A program made the position numbers and the translations under genes. The notes under the pieces were generated by a model, which saw nothing but the letters and a program-made list of their open reading frames with translations, had not been told where the DNA came from and did not search any database. From NCBI GenBank assembly GCA_018698075.1, contig JABINT010000157.1, positions 1 to 57,241 on the forward strand: 57,241 nt of DNA, read 5' to 3'. This DNA is from Acidiferrobacteraceae bacterium. Its GTDB lineage: Bacteria > Pseudomonadota > Gammaproteobacteria > Arenicellales > UBA868. The stretch's first letter is position 1, and every line of letters begins with the position of its first letter. Positions 26,109 through 37,985 of the stretch are shown piece by piece.

Positions 26109-27592
26109 AGCTTCGACACCGACGCGTGGGCCAGCAAATTGTCAACGCTGGCATGCATCACTTCGAGTAAAGGCGCCGGCCACAGCCCCAATGCCATCAC
26201 CGCAATGGCCACCAGGGCGAGAATCAGGAACTCTCGCGAGTCAACGTCATTCATGCCCTCGACCGCGCTATTGGTTAGAGGTCCAAAAACAACGCGTTTT
26301 ACCATCCAAAGGGTGTAAGCAGCGCCGAACACTAAGGTCAGAGCCGCAGCAGCGGCATACCAGCCATTGACTGAAAAAGTGCCAAGAATCACCAAAAACT
26401 CCCCAACAAACCCCGAGGTCCCTGGTAATCCCGCGTTGGCCATAGCGAAAAACACCAAAAAGAACGCGAACACTGGCATTACCTTTGCCACGCCACCATA
26501 AGTGGCAATCTCTCGCGAGTGCAGACGGTCATAAAGTACGCCAACACAAAGGAACAAAGCCCCGGAGACGAAACCGTGTGAAATCATCTGCACCACAGCA
26601 CCCTCCATTGCCATGGTCTCAAAAACAAAAAAGCCCAGGGTCACAAATCCCATGTGTGAGATCGAAGAATAGGCAATTAATTTTTTCATGTCACGTTGCA
26701 CCAAGGCCACCAGAGCGATATAGACGACGGCAACCAAGGATAGCCCTATCACTAATGGCGCAAACCGGTGCGCCGCATCCGGCGTGATTGGAATGCATAG
26801 TCGCAAGAACCCATAGGCTCCCATTTTCAAGGTAATCGCGGCAAGGATCACTGAGCCCCCCGTTGGTGCTTCAACATGAGCATCGGGCAGCCAGGTATGA
26901 ACCGGCACCATGGGGACTTTCACCGCAAATGCGGCAAAAAAAGCAAAAAATATCAGAGCCTGGGCCGTGGCCCCCAAGGGGAGTTGGTGAAACTCAAGAA
27001 TATCAAAGGACCCCTGCGCAACCATGTACAGATATATCAAGGCGACCAGCATCAACAGCGACCCCAGCAAGGTATAAAGAAAGAACTTGATCGCGGCATA
27101 CACTCTATTCGGCCCACCCCAGATCCCGATTATGAGAAACATCGGGATCAACATCGCCTCCCAGAACAGGTAGAACAAGACCGCATCCAGCGCGCAGAAC
27201 ACCCCAATCATCAACCCTTCCATGATAAGAAAGGCAGCGAAGTACTGTGCAACCCGCTGACTAATTACCTGCCAGCCAGAGATGATGACAATTACGGTAA
27301 GGAAGGTAGTCAGGAGCACCAGCGGCATGGCGATCCCATCGATCCCCAGAGAGTAGTACACGCTGAAACGTTCAATCCACGGCGTTTTTTCAACGAACTG
27401 CATGGCAGCAGTTTGGGTATCAAAACGAGTCCACAACGGCAGGCTCAAAGCGAAGATCGCGACCGAGAATCCTAATGCCATCCGACGCGCCGTGGCCGCA
27501 TTGCGGTCATCCCCGGTCGCAAGCACAAAGATTCCGCCTAAAACCGGGAACCAGATAAGAAGCGAAAGAAGATGTTGGTCGAACCAGTTCAA
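26105..27592 (-). CDS. nuoM: NADH-quinone oxidoreductase subunit M
   Basis: 495 residues, about 14 membrane segments, the middle antiporter-like proton channel. It has LFYLFWEAMLIPMFLIIGIWGG with the key Glu, the lysine-containing AVKVPMVPVHTWLPDAHVEAPT, and DMKKLIAYSSISHMGFVTLG. It lies between nuoL, 12 bases upstream, and nuoN, which it overlaps. The long open frame on the opposite strand (26876-27475) is a shadow of this gene. Confidence 0.98.
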   Translation of the reverse strand: MNWFDQHLLSLLIWFPVLGGIFVLATGDDRNAATARRMALGFSVAIFALSLPLWTRFDTQTAAMQFVEKTPWIERFSVYYSLGIDGIAMPLVLLTTFLTVIVIISGWQVISQRVAQYFAAFLIMEGLMIGVFCALDAVLFYLFWEAMLIPMFLIIGIWGGPNRVYAAIKFFLYTLLGSLLMLVALIYLYMVAQGSFDILEFHQLPLGATAQALIFFAFFAAFAVKVPMVPVHTWLPDAHVEAPTGGSVILAAITLKMGAYGFLRLCIPITPDAAHRFAPLVIGLSLVAVVYIALVALVQRDMKKLIAYSSISHMGFVTLGFFVFETMAMEGAVVQMISHGFVSGALFLCVGVLYDRLHSREIATYGGVAKVMPVFAFFLVFFAMANAGLPGTSGFVGEFLVILGTFSVNGWYAAAAALTLVFGAAYTLWMVKRVVFGPLTNSAVEGMNDVDSREFLILALVAIAVMALGLWPAPLLEVMHASVDNLLAHASVSKL

Positions 27593-27604
27593 GAATCCAT
27601 TTTC

Positions 27605-29542
27605 CTAACGAAAGAGAAACCATGAAATAAATAAAACCAGACCAATGATCATTGCGAACGCATAGTGGTACACCAGGCCGCTTTGAATCTGACGTAACCG
27701 GGTCGCAAGCCGACCCACCATCGACGCGGTGCCGTTAACCAGGACGCCATCAATCAAACGCCGATCACCCCACTCCCAAAAAGCGCGCCCAACAGCGACA
27801 CTTCCGTCAGCAAAAACCCTCTGATACAGTGAGTCAAATCCGTACTTGCGATCGAGGATCCAGTAGAGGGTTTTAAACCGCTTGGCGAACTGCCCGGGCC
27901 ACTGTGGCCGCGCAATATAAAATACCCAAGCCCCCCCGATTCCCGCCAAGGAAAGCCAAAACGGTAATGCGAATGGTGCATGAGCTAACATGGCAAAAGC
28001 ACCCGTCGGCATATCCCCTGGTTCGTGGCCTGCCGAGGCAACTGCTGCGCCAAAAAGCTCGCCAGTGAGCGCGGGCGCCACAAAGGCCCCGCCGGCGATG
28101 ACCGATGGTATCGCTAACAGCACCAAGGGTACTGTCACAACCCGCGGCGGTTCATGCACATGCGATCTGACTTCTTGACCCATACGCGGCTCGCCGTGAA
28201 ACGTCAAAAAGACCAGCCTAAAAGAATAAAACGCCGTAATGATCACGCCCAAAAGCACCGCGAAGTAGGCGAATCCAGCGCCCGGGATCGAGGCGTTATG
28301 TACCGCATCGATAATGGCATCCTTTGAGAAGAAGCCAGAAAACGGGGGTATACCGGCCAGCGCAAGACTTCCAACCACGCAGGTCAGATAAGTGACCGGC
28401 AGAGCTTTACGCAACCCGCCCATTTTTCGCATATCCTGCTCATGATGCATGGCGATAATCACTGAGCCCGCCGCAAGAAAAAGCAAGGCCTTGAAGAACG
28501 CATGCGTTGCCAGATGGAAGATGGCTACTGAGTATGCGGATGCCCCTAAGGCCACGGTCATATAGCCCAGTTGGGAAAGGGTGGAGTACGCTACAACCCG
28601 CTTGATGTCGTTTTGAACCAACGCGACCAGTGCCATCAGTAACGCTGTCAGCGCGCCAATCACCAGAACGACCGACAAAGCAGTAACAGAGTGTTCAAAA
28701 AGTGGTGACATGCGTGCGACAAGAAAAATGCCTGCGGTAACCATGGTCGCTGCGTGAATCAGGGCCGATATCGGAGTCGGCCCTTCCATCGAGTCCGGCA
28801 ACCAGACATGAAGCGGTACCTGAGCCGATTTACCCATCGCCCCAACAAACAATAAAAGGCAGATCAAGGTCATCCAGTGCCACTCATATCCAAGAGGACC
28901 CACAATCACGTCGTTGACTTTTCCCGGTGCCGCAGAGAAGACTGTTGCGTAGTCCAGGGTGCCAAACAGGGCGAGAACAGCGCCGATTCCAAGAACAAGC
29001 CCAAAGTCTCCAACCCTATTGACTAGAAATGCCTTGAGATTCGCTCGAATAGCAGACTCCCTTTCGTACCAGAACCCAATCAGCAGATAAGACACGAGCC
29101 CTACCCCTTCCCAGCCGAAGAACAACTGCAGGAAATTGTTAGACATCACCAGGATGAGCATGGCGAATGTAAACAGGGCGATGTAACTGAAGAATCGGGT
29201 ATATCCTGGATCATCAGCCATGTAGCCGATGGTGTAGATGTGGACCATAAGGGATACAAATGTCACGACAACCATCATCACTACCGACAACTGATCCAGC
29301 AAAAATCCAATCTCAAAATGGATCGGGCCAATGTTCGCCCAGGTATAGATAGTGCCGTTATATATATTCCCTGAAAAAACATCGATCGCTACCACGAGTG
29401 ACAACACAAACGACAAACCGACGCCTGCTATCGCGACACGGTGGGCGGCAAATCGACCGATCTTGGCGCCGAAAAACCCTGCAATCAGAGCGGCCAACAG
29501 GCACGAAAGCGGAATAGCGAGATATAAGAGCTCTTTTGTCAT
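27605..29542 (-). CDS. nuoL: NADH-quinone oxidoreductase subunit L
   Basis: 645 residues, the most distal antiporter-like subunit, with the long lateral helix at the C-terminus (about 530-600). It has FFGWEGVGLVSYLLIGFWY, GAMGKSAQVPLHVWLPDSMEGPTPISALIHAATMV with the pumping lysine and histidines, and DIKRVVAYSTLSQLGYM. Length and order are normal. It follows nuoK by nine bases. Confidence 0.98.
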   Translation of the reverse strand: MTKELLYLAIPLSCLLAALIAGFFGAKIGRFAAHRVAIAGVGLSFVLSLVVAIDVFSGNIYNGTIYTWANIGPIHFEIGFLLDQLSVVMMVVVTFVSLMVHIYTIGYMADDPGYTRFFSYIALFTFAMLILVMSNNFLQLFFGWEGVGLVSYLLIGFWYERESAIRANLKAFLVNRVGDFGLVLGIGAVLALFGTLDYATVFSAAPGKVNDVIVGPLGYEWHWMTLICLLLFVGAMGKSAQVPLHVWLPDSMEGPTPISALIHAATMVTAGIFLVARMSPLFEHSVTALSVVLVIGALTALLMALVALVQNDIKRVVAYSTLSQLGYMTVALGASAYSVAIFHLATHAFFKALLFLAAGSVIIAMHHEQDMRKMGGLRKALPVTYLTCVVGSLALAGIPPFSGFFSKDAIIDAVHNASIPGAGFAYFAVLLGVIITAFYSFRLVFLTFHGEPRMGQEVRSHVHEPPRVVTVPLVLLAIPSVIAGGAFVAPALTGELFGAAVASAGHEPGDMPTGAFAMLAHAPFALPFWLSLAGIGGAWVFYIARPQWPGQFAKRFKTLYWILDRKYGFDSLYQRVFADGSVAVGRAFWEWGDRRLIDGVLVNGTASMVGRLATRLRQIQSGLVYHYAFAMIIGLVLFISWFLFR

Positions 29543-29551
29543 GGCGGAAGA

Positions 29552-29857
29552 TCAGCCCTGCAGGCTATCCAGATCCTGAACGTTGATCGAGCGTCGCGTG
29601 CGAAACAGCACGATCAAGATCGCCAGCCCAACCGCTGCCTCCGCCGCGGCAACAGTCAAAATGAAGAAAACAAAGACCTGCCCGGACAGATCTCCCAGAT
29701 AATACGAGAAAGCTACAAAGTTCATATTGGCTGCCAGCAACAGAAGCTCAATCGCCATCAGAATGATGACCAGATTCTTACGATTAATAAAAATGCCTAC
29801 TACGCTGATCGCGAACAATAACGCCCCAACTACTAAATAATGAGAAAGCGGGATCAT
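29552..29857 (-). CDS. nuoK: NADH-quinone oxidoreductase subunit K
   Basis: 101 residues, three membrane helices. Both conserved membrane glutamates are present, in [17 protein letters not shown] (helix 2) and [13 protein letters not shown] (helix 3). They are part of the proton path between NuoH and the antiporter-like subunits. It overlaps nuoJ by four bases. Confidence 0.98.
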   Translation of the reverse strand: MIPLSHYLVVGALLFAISVVGIFINRKNLVIILMAIELLLLAANMNFVAFSYYLGDLSGQVFVFFILTVAAAEAAVGLAILIVLFRTRRSINVQDLDSLQG

Positions 29858-30465
29858 GGCTTGTCCTGCTGGCTGGTCGGCATTTGCACGACACGAAGGC
29901 GATCCTGCTTTCGAACCCGGACCTGTTTTTGCGGAGATTGGGTACGAGTCTGGGGGCGACGACGCAACGTGAGCGAAATTGCGGCGATGATCGCGACCAG
30001 AAGAATTAATGCGGCTAGCTCGAATGCAAAAACATAATCGGTGTAGATGACTTCGCCCAGCGCCCGGGTGTTACTGTAGTCGGCTGCCTGCCCGACTGGC
30101 CGTGGCGCATGATCCAAGCCGAATTCACCGGAAAGCATCACCAACGTTAACTCCCCGGCCATTACCACAGCAACGATGAGTCCCAAAGGCAGGTAACGGG
30201 CAAACCCAGCACGCATTTGGGCAATATTGACATCAAGCATCATGATCACGAAGAGGAAGAGCACCATGACGGCTCCGACATAAACCAACACCAGAGTAAT
30301 CGCCAAAAACTCCGCTTCAAGCGTTAACCAAAGGCACGCGGCGCTGAAGAATGCCAACACTAAAAAAAGCGCAGCGCGCACTGGATTTCGCACAGTAATG
30401 ACCATAAGACTGGCGCCGACCAGTACTGTGGCAAAGATGTAAAAAATGAGTTGCAGGAAAGTCAT
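29854..30465 (-). CDS. nuoJ: NADH-quinone oxidoreductase subunit J
   Basis: 203 residues from ATG at 30465 ([12 protein letters not shown]), four bases after the nuoI stop. The open frame runs to 30528 but that would overlap nuoI. Five hydrophobic segments are visible, including the conserved [12 protein letters not shown]-like segment ([21 protein letters not shown]) and [17 protein letters not shown] with the pi-bulge helix. The basic hydrophilic tail ([14 protein letters not shown]) is variable between species. Confidence 0.96.
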   Translation of the reverse strand: MTFLQLIFYIFATVLVGASLMVITVRNPVRAALFLVLAFFSAACLWLTLEAEFLAITLVLVYVGAVMVLFLFVIMMLDVNIAQMRAGFARYLPLGLIVAVVMAGELTLVMLSGEFGLDHAPRPVGQAADYSNTRALGEVIYTDYVFAFELAALILLVAIIAAISLTLRRRPQTRTQSPQKQVRVRKQDRLRVVQMPTSQQDKP

Positions 30466-30469
30466 CGTT

Positions 30470-30952
30470 TTAGCGGTACTCAGCATCCGCTTCGCGGGCC
30501 CGCGCGATTGCGCCCTCATGGGTATCACCTATACGCAACAGATCTAACTTACTGATAGTGCCAGATGCGCCGGTCTCGAAGTGATATTCATGTAGGTCGG
30601 TAAGTACAATCGAATCAACCGGACATGCTTCTTCACAAAACCCGCAGTAAATGCATTTGAATAGGTCGATATCATATCGGGTAGTCCGGCGGGTGCCGTC
30701 ATCTCGCTCTTCCGACTCAATGGTGATCGCCAGCGCCGGACACACGGCCTCACAAAGCTTGCAAGCAATACAGCGTTCTTCACCGTTGGGGTAACGGCGT
30801 AACGCATGCAGACCACGAAATCGAGGAGATTTCGGAGTCTTTTCGTCCGGGTACTGGATCGTAAATTTCTTGCGAAAGAAATAACCGCCAGTTACCCCTA
30901 AACCTCTGACCAGCTCGAGTAGAAACCAGGTATTAAAAATACGTTTGAACAT
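30470..30952 (-). CDS. nuoI: NADH-quinone oxidoreductase subunit I (two 4Fe-4S clusters)
   Basis: 160 residues. The two ferredoxin motifs [12 protein letters not shown] (about 60-71) and [12 protein letters not shown] (about 99-110) bind clusters N6a and N6b, which carry electrons towards NuoB. The N-terminal amphipathic segment ([18 protein letters not shown]) lies along the membrane. It follows nuoH by nine bases. Confidence 0.98.
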   Translation of the reverse strand: MFKRIFNTWFLLELVRGLGVTGGYFFRKKFTIQYPDEKTPKSPRFRGLHALRRYPNGEERCIACKLCEAVCPALAITIESEERDDGTRRTTRYDIDLFKCIYCGFCEEACPVDSIVLTDLHEYHFETGASGTISKLDLLRIGDTHEGAIARAREADAEYR

Positions 30953-30961
30953 AGCCGAGCG

Positions 30962-31993
30962 TCAGCCGAACCAGTGGCCAAACGGGGTGAAGAATTTTGC
31001 AACTCCAATCACGGTAATCCAGACAAGCGTAACGGGAATGAAGACTTTCCAGCCCAGCCGCATAATCTGGTCATAACGGTAGCGCGGGAACGTGGCACGA
31101 AACCAAAGAAACAAAAAGGCTACCACCGCTAACTTGCCAAAAAACCAGAACAATCCCGGAACCCAGACGAATGGCGGGATCTGTGCTGGCGCGTGCCAGC
31201 CACCAAGAAACATGAGTACGGTCAACGCCGAAATGAGAAGCATATTGGCGTACTCGGCCAGAAAAAATACGGCGAAGCCCATTCCGGAGTATTCGACGTG
31301 AAAACCCGCTACGATCTCTGATTCTCCCTCCGCGACATCAAACGGCGAACGATTGGTTTCCGCGACCCCACTGATGAGATAGACCAGGAAAAGCGGAAAC
31401 AAAGGAATGAAAAACCACTGATGTATTCCGCCCGATTGCGCGAGTACGATCTCCCTGAGATTAAGGCTTCCGGCTGCCATCAACACGCCCACCAAGGCAA
31501 AACCCATGGCGATTTCGTAAGACACGATTTGTGCGGCGGAGCGCATAGCCCCAAGAAACGCGTACTTTGAATTAGACGCCCACCCGGCCACTACCACGCC
31601 ATAGACTCCCATGGAGGTTAACGCCAATACATACAACAAACTGGCATTGATGTCGGCGAGTACCAAGGTATCGGTAAAAGGGACGACTGCCCAGGCACCC
31701 AGGGCCGGAGCAAGAGCCAATATCGGGGCAATAATAAAAAGATAACGATCCGCATTAGTCGGTACGATCATCTCCTTGAACATCAGCTTGACCGCATCCG
31801 CTATTGGCTGAAGTAACCCACGCGGACCAACCCGGTTGGGGCCGATGCGCACATGCATATAACCAATGACTTTGCGCTCAGCCAGCGTGTAATAAGCGAC
31901 CGCGACCATCAAAGGACCAATGATGGCGAATATCTTTACGCCAAGTTGTACGATAAGCGGCAATTCCGCCCAGAACGCAAGGAGCCAGGTCAT
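30962..31993 (-). CDS. nuoH: NADH-quinone oxidoreductase subunit H
   Basis: 343 residues, eight membrane helices, forming the quinone chamber with NuoB and NuoD. It has [34 protein letters not shown] and [26 protein letters not shown], the acidic loop essential for quinone coupling. Normal length and position after nuoG (five-base gap). Confidence 0.98.
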   Translation of the reverse strand: MTWLLAFWAELPLIVQLGVKIFAIIGPLMVAVAYYTLAERKVIGYMHVRIGPNRVGPRGLLQPIADAVKLMFKEMIVPTNADRYLFIIAPILALAPALGAWAVVPFTDTLVLADINASLLYVLALTSMGVYGVVVAGWASNSKYAFLGAMRSAAQIVSYEIAMGFALVGVLMAAGSLNLREIVLAQSGGIHQWFFIPLFPLFLVYLISGVAETNRSPFDVAEGESEIVAGFHVEYSGMGFAVFFLAEYANMLLISALTVLMFLGGWHAPAQIPPFVWVPGLFWFFGKLAVVAFLFLWFRATFPRYRYDQIMRLGWKVFIPVTLVWITVIGVAKFFTPFGHWFG

Positions 31994-31998
31994 GCCGT

Positions 31999-34383
31999 TT
32001 AGCCTATAGCCTCAACGGATAATCGATCGGATACAGCGAGCTCAGATGCCTCGGGGTGTGCACCAGCGAGATAGATCGAGCCTGGCGGGATACCGCTATC
32101 CGACAATACGCCGATACTTACGGATCCGACCTCGTTGAAAACCCGCACTTTGCCACCGTCGCTCAAACCGCGGGACACCATTTCCTGGGGGTGCAGGCGG
32201 CAAAAACTGGCGCGCCAGCCATCCTGGGTGCGCCCTAAAGCCGTCGCACGACGAACAACCGGGTCGCCACGATAAATGGGAACATCTCCCACACGGAACA
32301 GGCTTCCTGCCACGATGCTCGCGCGCCAAGCGCTTGAACTGCTCCATGCTTGGGGCTTGGTCCGGGCACAGACCTGAGTGGGTTTTGGGAGCTCCATTGA
32401 TACGTCAGATATATCGACGTAGTCAAAACCTTCCAAATCAAGAAAATTGCCAAGTACCCGTAATATCTTCCATCCCGGTCGTGAATTTCCCTGCGATTTG
32501 ATTGCTGCTCGGGAGAACTGCATCTTCCCATTGCAATTCAAAAAGGTGCCGGAAGATTCGGTATAAGGAGCAATGGGTAGCGCGATTCGGGCCTGATCCG
32601 GTACACCTGAGCGGAATGCGTTGAAAGAGATTACGCTTCGTGCCCGTACAAGGAGTTTATTGAGACTCGCGGGGTCCGCATGATCCAGGGCCGGCTCCAA
32701 ACCAAAAAGCACCCCCGTGTCCAGATCGAGCTCGGTCATTGACTGAGCGTTGGCTCCCTCCACGGCCGCCTTTACCCCTCCGGGTAAACGATGAGGTACT
32801 GCGCCAGACCACCACGCAGCAGCGCTATTATTTGGGTGAATCCAGCCTACCTGAGAGCCGGTGATTTCGGCCAACACACTGGCTGCGGCCCGCAGTCCAG
32901 CTGCCTCCGGGTGGTTTACAGCGCTTTGACCGAGAATAATCAAACCATTACCCTTTGCGCCGTCCAGGATCCGGGCAAGGGATAAAAAACGATTCGGGTC
33001 ACTAACTAGATCGGCCCGTGATTGCAGTTGTGCGGGCAACGCATCCGCACCCCCTTCAAGTGCTACAACCAAAGTGCATAAAGCGCCGAGTAAGTCCGGC
33101 GGGCTCACCAACTCTCGCGCTGCGACCGGGAAATTAGGATCGCCCGCAAAACACCCCAGCATGCCAACCTGGCCGCCTGCTAGCGCCATCCGACGCACTC
33201 TTAAGCTCGCCAGGGGTAATTCTTTACGTAGATCACACCCTATCAGCACTACACCACCAAGCTGATCGAACTCTGGGAGCGGTGTCTCAATGCCCGGGTA
33301 AGCCGACATGGACGCATCGTCCGAGAAGTCTTTTTGGAATAACCGGTGATCGACATGGCAGGAGCCCAGGCCGCGGATAAGCTTTTGTAGCAGAAAAAAC
33401 TCTTCAGCACTGCTCATCGGGTGAATCAGCGCTCCGACGCCCAGGCCTGGCGCAGTTTCGGCCGCTTTCAGAATCCCAACTGCTTCCTTAAGCGCCTGCT
33501 CCCAGGAAACCTCTTTCATACCGTCGCTGGTTCGAACCAAAGGTTGGGTGAATCGATCGTCACAATCGGCCCCAGCATAGGCAAATCGATCGCGATCGGA
33601 CAACCAGCATTCATTGATGGACTCGTTAGTGCGAGGCACTACCCGTTTCACGTTACCTTGCGCGGTCTGTATCGTCAGATTTGATCCGAGACAATCGTGC
33701 GGGCTCACTGCGTTGTGACTTAGAAGTTCCCACGATCGTGCAGTGAAGCGATATGGCTTCGAAGTTAGAGCACCTACCGGGCACAGGTCAATCATATTCC
33801 CCGACACCTCGCTATCAACGGTACCATCCAGGTAGGTTTCGATAACCATGCTCTCGCCGCGACCAGTCGCGCCCAACTCCATAGCGCCGGCAACTTCTTG
33901 GCCAAACCGAACACAGCGGGTGCAGTGGATGCAACGGGTCATGGAAGTGGCAATAAGTGGGCCCAGATCGAGCGCCGGCATGGCTCGCTTACTTTCCAGA
34001 TAACGGGAATGATCCTGACCGTATCCCATTGCCTGGTCCTGCAGTGGACATTCACCCCCCTGATCGCAAACCGGGCAGTCCAGCGGATGATTGATCAACA
34101 GAAATTCCATAGTGCCCTGCTGCGCCTCGGTTGCTAATGCAGAGCGAGTCTTAACGACCATGCCTTCGGCAACCGGTGTTGCACAGGCCGGCAATGGCTT
34201 GGGCGCTTTTTCGACCTCCACCAGGCACATACGGCAGTTGGCCGCGATAGATAATTTCTCGTGATAACAAAATCGTGGAATGTAAATCCCAACGGCATCG
34301 GCCGCCTGAATGATCATAGCGCCAGGGTGGGCCTCAACTTCGCGCCCATCAATACTCAAATTGATCATCACTGCTGCATCCAT
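31999..34383 (-). CDS. nuoG: NADH-quinone oxidoreductase subunit G (iron-sulfur, molybdopterin-fold)
   Basis: 794 residues. The N-terminal 2Fe-2S domain has [20 protein letters not shown] and CATPV. The 4Fe-4S region has [19 protein letters not shown] and [18 protein letters not shown] followed by [11 protein letters not shown]. The rest is a molybdopterin-oxidoreductase-like fold without a cofactor role. The ATG at 34383 overlaps the nuoF stop (TGATG); an internal ATG five codons on is also possible. The C-terminal half is poorly conserved in this family, so its details cannot be judged. Confidence 0.97.
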   Translation of the reverse strand: MDAAVMINLSIDGREVEAHPGAMIIQAADAVGIYIPRFCYHEKLSIAANCRMCLVEVEKAPKPLPACATPVAEGMVVKTRSALATEAQQGTMEFLLINHPLDCPVCDQGGECPLQDQAMGYGQDHSRYLESKRAMPALDLGPLIATSMTRCIHCTRCVRFGQEVAGAMELGATGRGESMVIETYLDGTVDSEVSGNMIDLCPVGALTSKPYRFTARSWELLSHNAVSPHDCLGSNLTIQTAQGNVKRVVPRTNESINECWLSDRDRFAYAGADCDDRFTQPLVRTSDGMKEVSWEQALKEAVGILKAAETAPGLGVGALIHPMSSAEEFFLLQKLIRGLGSCHVDHRLFQKDFSDDASMSAYPGIETPLPEFDQLGGVVLIGCDLRKELPLASLRVRRMALAGGQVGMLGCFAGDPNFPVAARELVSPPDLLGALCTLVVALEGGADALPAQLQSRADLVSDPNRFLSLARILDGAKGNGLIILGQSAVNHPEAAGLRAAASVLAEITGSQVGWIHPNNSAAAWWSGAVPHRLPGGVKAAVEGANAQSMTELDLDTGVLFGLEPALDHADPASLNKLLVRARSVISFNAFRSGVPDQARIALPIAPYTESSGTFLNCNGKMQFSRAAIKSQGNSRPGWKILRVLGNFLDLEGFDYVDISDVSMELPKPTQVCARTKPQAWSSSSAWRASIVAGSLFRVGDVPIYRGDPVVRRATALGRTQDGWRASFCRLHPQEMVSRGLSDGGKVRVFNEVGSVSIGVLSDSGIPPGSIYLAGAHPEASELAVSDRLSVEAIG

Positions 34384-35657
34384 CAGGCCGCCACTCGGGA
34401 TGGGATCATCGCCTCGAACTCGTGTCGAAAGTGTTTGAGAAAACTTTGTACCGGCCAGGCGGCTGCATCACCCAGCGCGCAGATCGTGCGCCCCTCGATT
34501 CGATCCGCAACCGATTTCAGACGGTCCAGATCTCCTGGGGTACCGTGGCCAGAGCGGATTCGTTTGAGCATTCGGTACAACCAGCCGGTGCCTTCGCGAC
34601 ACGGCGTGCACTGGCCACACGATTCAACGAAATAAAAATAAGAGATACGCTCCAGTACTTGCACCATGCAGGTCGACTCGTCCATTACGATAACTGAGCC
34701 CGCCCCCAGTGCGGATCCAGCCTTCGCCAGGCCATCATAATCCATGGTGCAGTTCATGATCTGCTCCGCTGGGAGCACCGGAACCGACGACCCGCCTGGG
34801 ATGACTGCTTTCAGGCTTCGTCCGTCCAGAACTCCGCCTGCCAGTTCAAGCAGTTCGGCAAACGGTATCCCCATGGGCACTTCATAGTTACCGGGTCGAT
34901 TGACGTGCCCTGAAACCGAGAAGATCTTACTGCCGCCGCTGTTTTTTACACCCAAATCAGAGAACCACTGCGCGCCTTTACGCAGAATTGGCGGGATTGA
35001 CGCCAGGGTCTCGGTATTATTGATCGTTGTCGGGCGACCAAAAGCTCCGACCTGAGCCGGAAATGGTGGTTTAAAACGGGGCAACCCCTTTTTTCCTTCC
35101 AAAGATTCAAGCAAAGCCGTCTCTTCACCGCAGATATAAGCGCCTGCGCCGCGCTGGCTATACAGTTGGAAATCGACTCCAGAACCTCGGATATTAATCC
35201 CGAGCAGACCCGCACTACGGGCTTCGGCCAGTGCCGCCTCGAAACGAGCCCACGGCTCATAGTATTCGCCCCGGATATAGTTATATCCAACCGTCGCCCC
35301 TATCGCATAACCCGCAATTGCCATGCCCTCGATCAGTTGATGCGGGTTGAGTCGCAAAATGTCCCGATCCTTGAATGTCCCAGGCTCGCTTTCGTCAGAG
35401 TTGCAAACAATGTATTTCTGGCCCTGAGCGTCACGCGGCATAAAACTGAGCTTAAGACCTGTTGGAAATCCAGCGCCGCCGCGCCCACGCAAACCTGACG
35501 CCTTGATTACCTCTATCAGATCCCCAGGTGGCGTATGGCCATCCAATATACCCTCCCACACCTGGTAGCCGCCCTGTTCCCGATAGGACGCAAGGCTCCA
35601 CGGCTCCTTGGCTTCCAATGGCGGAAGGCAGACAAACACCTGGCTCGAACCGCTCAT
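34383..35657 (-). CDS. nuoF: NADH-quinone oxidoreductase subunit F (NADH and FMN binding)
   Basis: 424 residues, the NADH dehydrogenase flavoprotein of the peripheral arm. It has the FMN and NADH glycine loop [61 protein letters not shown], and the N3 4Fe-4S ligands [12 protein letters not shown] with a later cysteine (TICALGD). It overlaps nuoE by four bases and nuoG by one. Confidence 0.98.
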   Translation of the reverse strand: MSGSSQVFVCLPPLEAKEPWSLASYREQGGYQVWEGILDGHTPPGDLIEVIKASGLRGRGGAGFPTGLKLSFMPRDAQGQKYIVCNSDESEPGTFKDRDILRLNPHQLIEGMAIAGYAIGATVGYNYIRGEYYEPWARFEAALAEARSAGLLGINIRGSGVDFQLYSQRGAGAYICGEETALLESLEGKKGLPRFKPPFPAQVGAFGRPTTINNTETLASIPPILRKGAQWFSDLGVKNSGGSKIFSVSGHVNRPGNYEVPMGIPFAELLELAGGVLDGRSLKAVIPGGSSVPVLPAEQIMNCTMDYDGLAKAGSALGAGSVIVMDESTCMVQVLERISYFYFVESCGQCTPCREGTGWLYRMLKRIRSGHGTPGDLDRLKSVADRIEGRTICALGDAAAWPVQSFLKHFRHEFEAMIPSRVAA

Positions 35658-36139
35658 TGGTACGACTCCAGAATATTATCCAACTGATCTGGTTGGAGAT
35701 CCTCGTGATAATCATCATCTATTATCATCATCGGCGCCCCACTACATGCACCCAGACACTCCGCCTCAAGTAGGGTAAAACGTCCATCGGAGCTGGTTTC
35801 ACCAAAATCAACCGCCAGGTCTTCACGCAAGCGATTCACGATGTCGGTAGAGCCGCGCAATAGGCAAGAAACATTGGTGCAAACCCGAATTGGATGTCGG
35901 CCAACGGGCGAGGTATAAAACATGTCGTAAAAGGTGGCGACCTCAAATACCTCTATGGGCTCGAGATTCAATATTCTGGCGACAGCTCCAACAATATCTT
36001 TGCTGATCCAGCCATGTTCAGCCTGCGCGTAGCGCAAAGCTGATTTCACTGCCGCCCTTCGGACAGGGTATTTATCCGCCTCAGATTCTATCTTCAGGAT
36101 TACCGAATCGGATAACTGGAAGTCGCCGCTTTTATTCAA
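35654..36139 (-). CDS. nuoE: NADH-quinone oxidoreductase subunit E (2Fe-2S)
   Basis: 161 residues, thioredoxin-like 2Fe-2S protein holding cluster N1a next to NuoF. The four ligands are visible as CTNVSC and CLGAC. The helical N-terminus has [13 protein letters not shown] and [13 protein letters not shown]-like sequence ([13 protein letters not shown]). It overlaps nuoD by four bases. Confidence 0.98.
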   Translation of the reverse strand: MNKSGDFQLSDSVILKIESEADKYPVRRAAVKSALRYAQAEHGWISKDIVGAVARILNLEPIEVFEVATFYDMFYTSPVGRHPIRVCTNVSCLLRGSTDIVNRLREDLAVDFGETSSDGRFTLLEAECLGACSGAPMMIIDDDYHEDLQPDQLDNILESYQ

Positions 36140-37389
36140 CGGTCTATCTCTCCAAAAACAATATCCTGGGTGCCGATAATCGCGACCACATCGGCCAGCA
36201 TGTGGCCACGCGCCATCTCGTCAAGCGATGCCAGGTGAGGAAACCCTGGTGCCCGAATTTTCAGGCGGTAAGGCTTATTAGCACCATCGGAAACAATATA
36301 GATGCCGAATTCGCCTTTAGGCGCCTCTACGGCCTGATATACCTGGCCAGGAGGAGTGCTGTAGCCTTCAGTGAATAATTTAAAGTGATGAATCAGGGAT
36401 TCCATGTCCTGTTTCATCCCGGTTCGCTGAGGCGGCGCCAACTTGTGATCTGCGATCATCACCGGGCCGTGATTGTTTTTTAGCCAGTCTACGCATTGGC
36501 TGATCACTTGATTGGATTGACGCATCTCCTCGATACGCACCAGGTACCGGTCATAACAATCCCCAGTGCTGCCAACGGGTATATCAAACTGCAGTTCGGG
36601 ATAAACCTCATAGGGCTGTTTGCGTCGAAGATCCCACTCAACGCCGGAACCGCGCAGCATCGGGCCAGTAAATCCCAGTTGCAGCGCCCGATCAGGCGTA
36701 ACAATCCCTATATCAACGGTACGTTGTTTCCAAATTCGGTTATCAGTCAATAATGTTTCGTATTCGTCTACGCACTTGGGGAAGCGCTCGACGAAAGATT
36801 CGATAAAATCAAGTACCGAACCTTCCCTGTTAATGTTCTTTTGCCGGGTTTCTTTCTCACCGTGCACCGAAGATGCAGAGTACTTCGGCATCTCGTCCGG
36901 CAGATCACGATAGACGCCACCTGGCCGGAAATAGGCAGCGTGCAGCCGAGCGCCGGAAGTGGCTTCGTAGACGTCGCACAGGTCTTCGCGCTCGCGGAAC
37001 GCATAAAGAAAAACCGCCATCGCTCCGATATCCAGCCCGTGCGCTGCAATCCACAACAGGTGGTTGCGGATCCGGGTAATCTCCGCAAACATGACCCGGA
37101 TGTACTGAGCCCGCAAAGGGGGCGTAACACCCAGCAGTTTCTCAATAGCCAGCACGTAGGCGTGCTCATTACACATCATGGACACATAGTCCAGCCGATC
37201 CATGTATCCGATACTGTGGTTATAGGGCTTACTCTCGGCGAGTTTCTCAGTGGCACGATGCAGTAGACCAATGTGAGGGTCGATTCGTTCTACTACCTCC
37301 CCGTCCATTTCCATCACCAAACGCAGAACACCATGCGCAGCTGGGTGCTGCGGGCCAAAGTTCATGGTGTAATTACGAATCTCGGTCAA
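36136..37389 (-). CDS. nuoD: NADH-quinone oxidoreductase subunit D
   Basis: 417 residues, the 49-kDa subunit that helps form the quinone site and derives from NiFe-hydrogenase large subunits. It starts with [22 protein letters not shown], which carries the quinone-site His, and has [14 protein letters not shown] and [13 protein letters not shown]. It is separate from NuoC, unlike the NuoCD fusion of enterobacteria, and overlaps nuoC by four bases. Confidence 0.98.
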   Translation of the reverse strand: MTEIRNYTMNFGPQHPAAHGVLRLVMEMDGEVVERIDPHIGLLHRATEKLAESKPYNHSIGYMDRLDYVSMMCNEHAYVLAIEKLLGVTPPLRAQYIRVMFAEITRIRNHLLWIAAHGLDIGAMAVFLYAFREREDLCDVYEATSGARLHAAYFRPGGVYRDLPDEMPKYSASSVHGEKETRQKNINREGSVLDFIESFVERFPKCVDEYETLLTDNRIWKQRTVDIGIVTPDRALQLGFTGPMLRGSGVEWDLRRKQPYEVYPELQFDIPVGSTGDCYDRYLVRIEEMRQSNQVISQCVDWLKNNHGPVMIADHKLAPPQRTGMKQDMESLIHHFKLFTEGYSTPPGQVYQAVEAPKGEFGIYIVSDGANKPYRLKIRAPGFPHLASLDEMARGHMLADVVAIIGTQDIVFGEIDR

Positions 37390-37970
37390 GAGTCGTGATC
37401 CTGCCGAATGATCCGCGGCACCGTAACTCGGGGCTCGATCGATACCGGCTCGTAAACCACTCGGCCCTTTTTTTCATCGAAACGCATTTCAACGTGCCCG
37501 CTCAATGGAAAATCTTTACGGAAAGGGTGACCGATAAATCCGTAGTCAGTCAGTAAGCGGCGCAGATCCGGGTGCCCGTCGAACAAAATTCCGAAAAGAT
37601 CAAAAGCTTCCCTTTCGTACCAGTTGGCGCAAGCAAAAACGTCAATTGCACTCGGTACAACCGGGCGATCTTCGGCAACGTAGGTGATCACACGGATTCG
37701 ATCGTTTCGGCTGACCGATAACAGGTGGTAAATCACAGCGAAACGTTCCGGGTGCTCTGTCAGGCCAGGTGGATAATCGCTGTAATCAACTCCACACAAA
37801 TCAATCAACTGCTCGAATCGAGCCTGCGGATCATCGCGAAGCGTTTCAAGCAATGAAATAAGCTGCTCGGTTTGCACGATGAGTGTGGTCTCGTCGTACG
37901 CCGTTTGCGTCGAAGCCCCAAAGGTCTGCGCAAGCTGTTCTACCATTGATGCCGGAGCACTTTCTTCCAT
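37386..37970 (-). CDS. nuoC: NADH-quinone oxidoreductase subunit C
   Basis: 194 residues, the 30-kDa subunit. It contains the family block [41 protein letters not shown]. It has no cofactor and connects NuoD to NuoB and NuoI in the peripheral arm. It follows nuoB after 15 bases. Confidence 0.98.
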   Translation of the reverse strand: MEESAPASMVEQLAQTFGASTQTAYDETTLIVQTEQLISLLETLRDDPQARFEQLIDLCGVDYSDYPPGLTEHPERFAVIYHLLSVSRNDRIRVITYVAEDRPVVPSAIDVFACANWYEREAFDLFGILFDGHPDLRRLLTDYGFIGHPFRKDFPLSGHVEMRFDEKKGRVVYEPVSIEPRVTVPRIIRQDHDS

Positions 37971-37985
37971 TATTTGTCGATCGTT

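Noticed and set aside
26876-27475. 199-codon plus-strand open frame.
   Set aside because: Antisense to nuoM, made of charged repeats typical of reversed membrane-protein codons.
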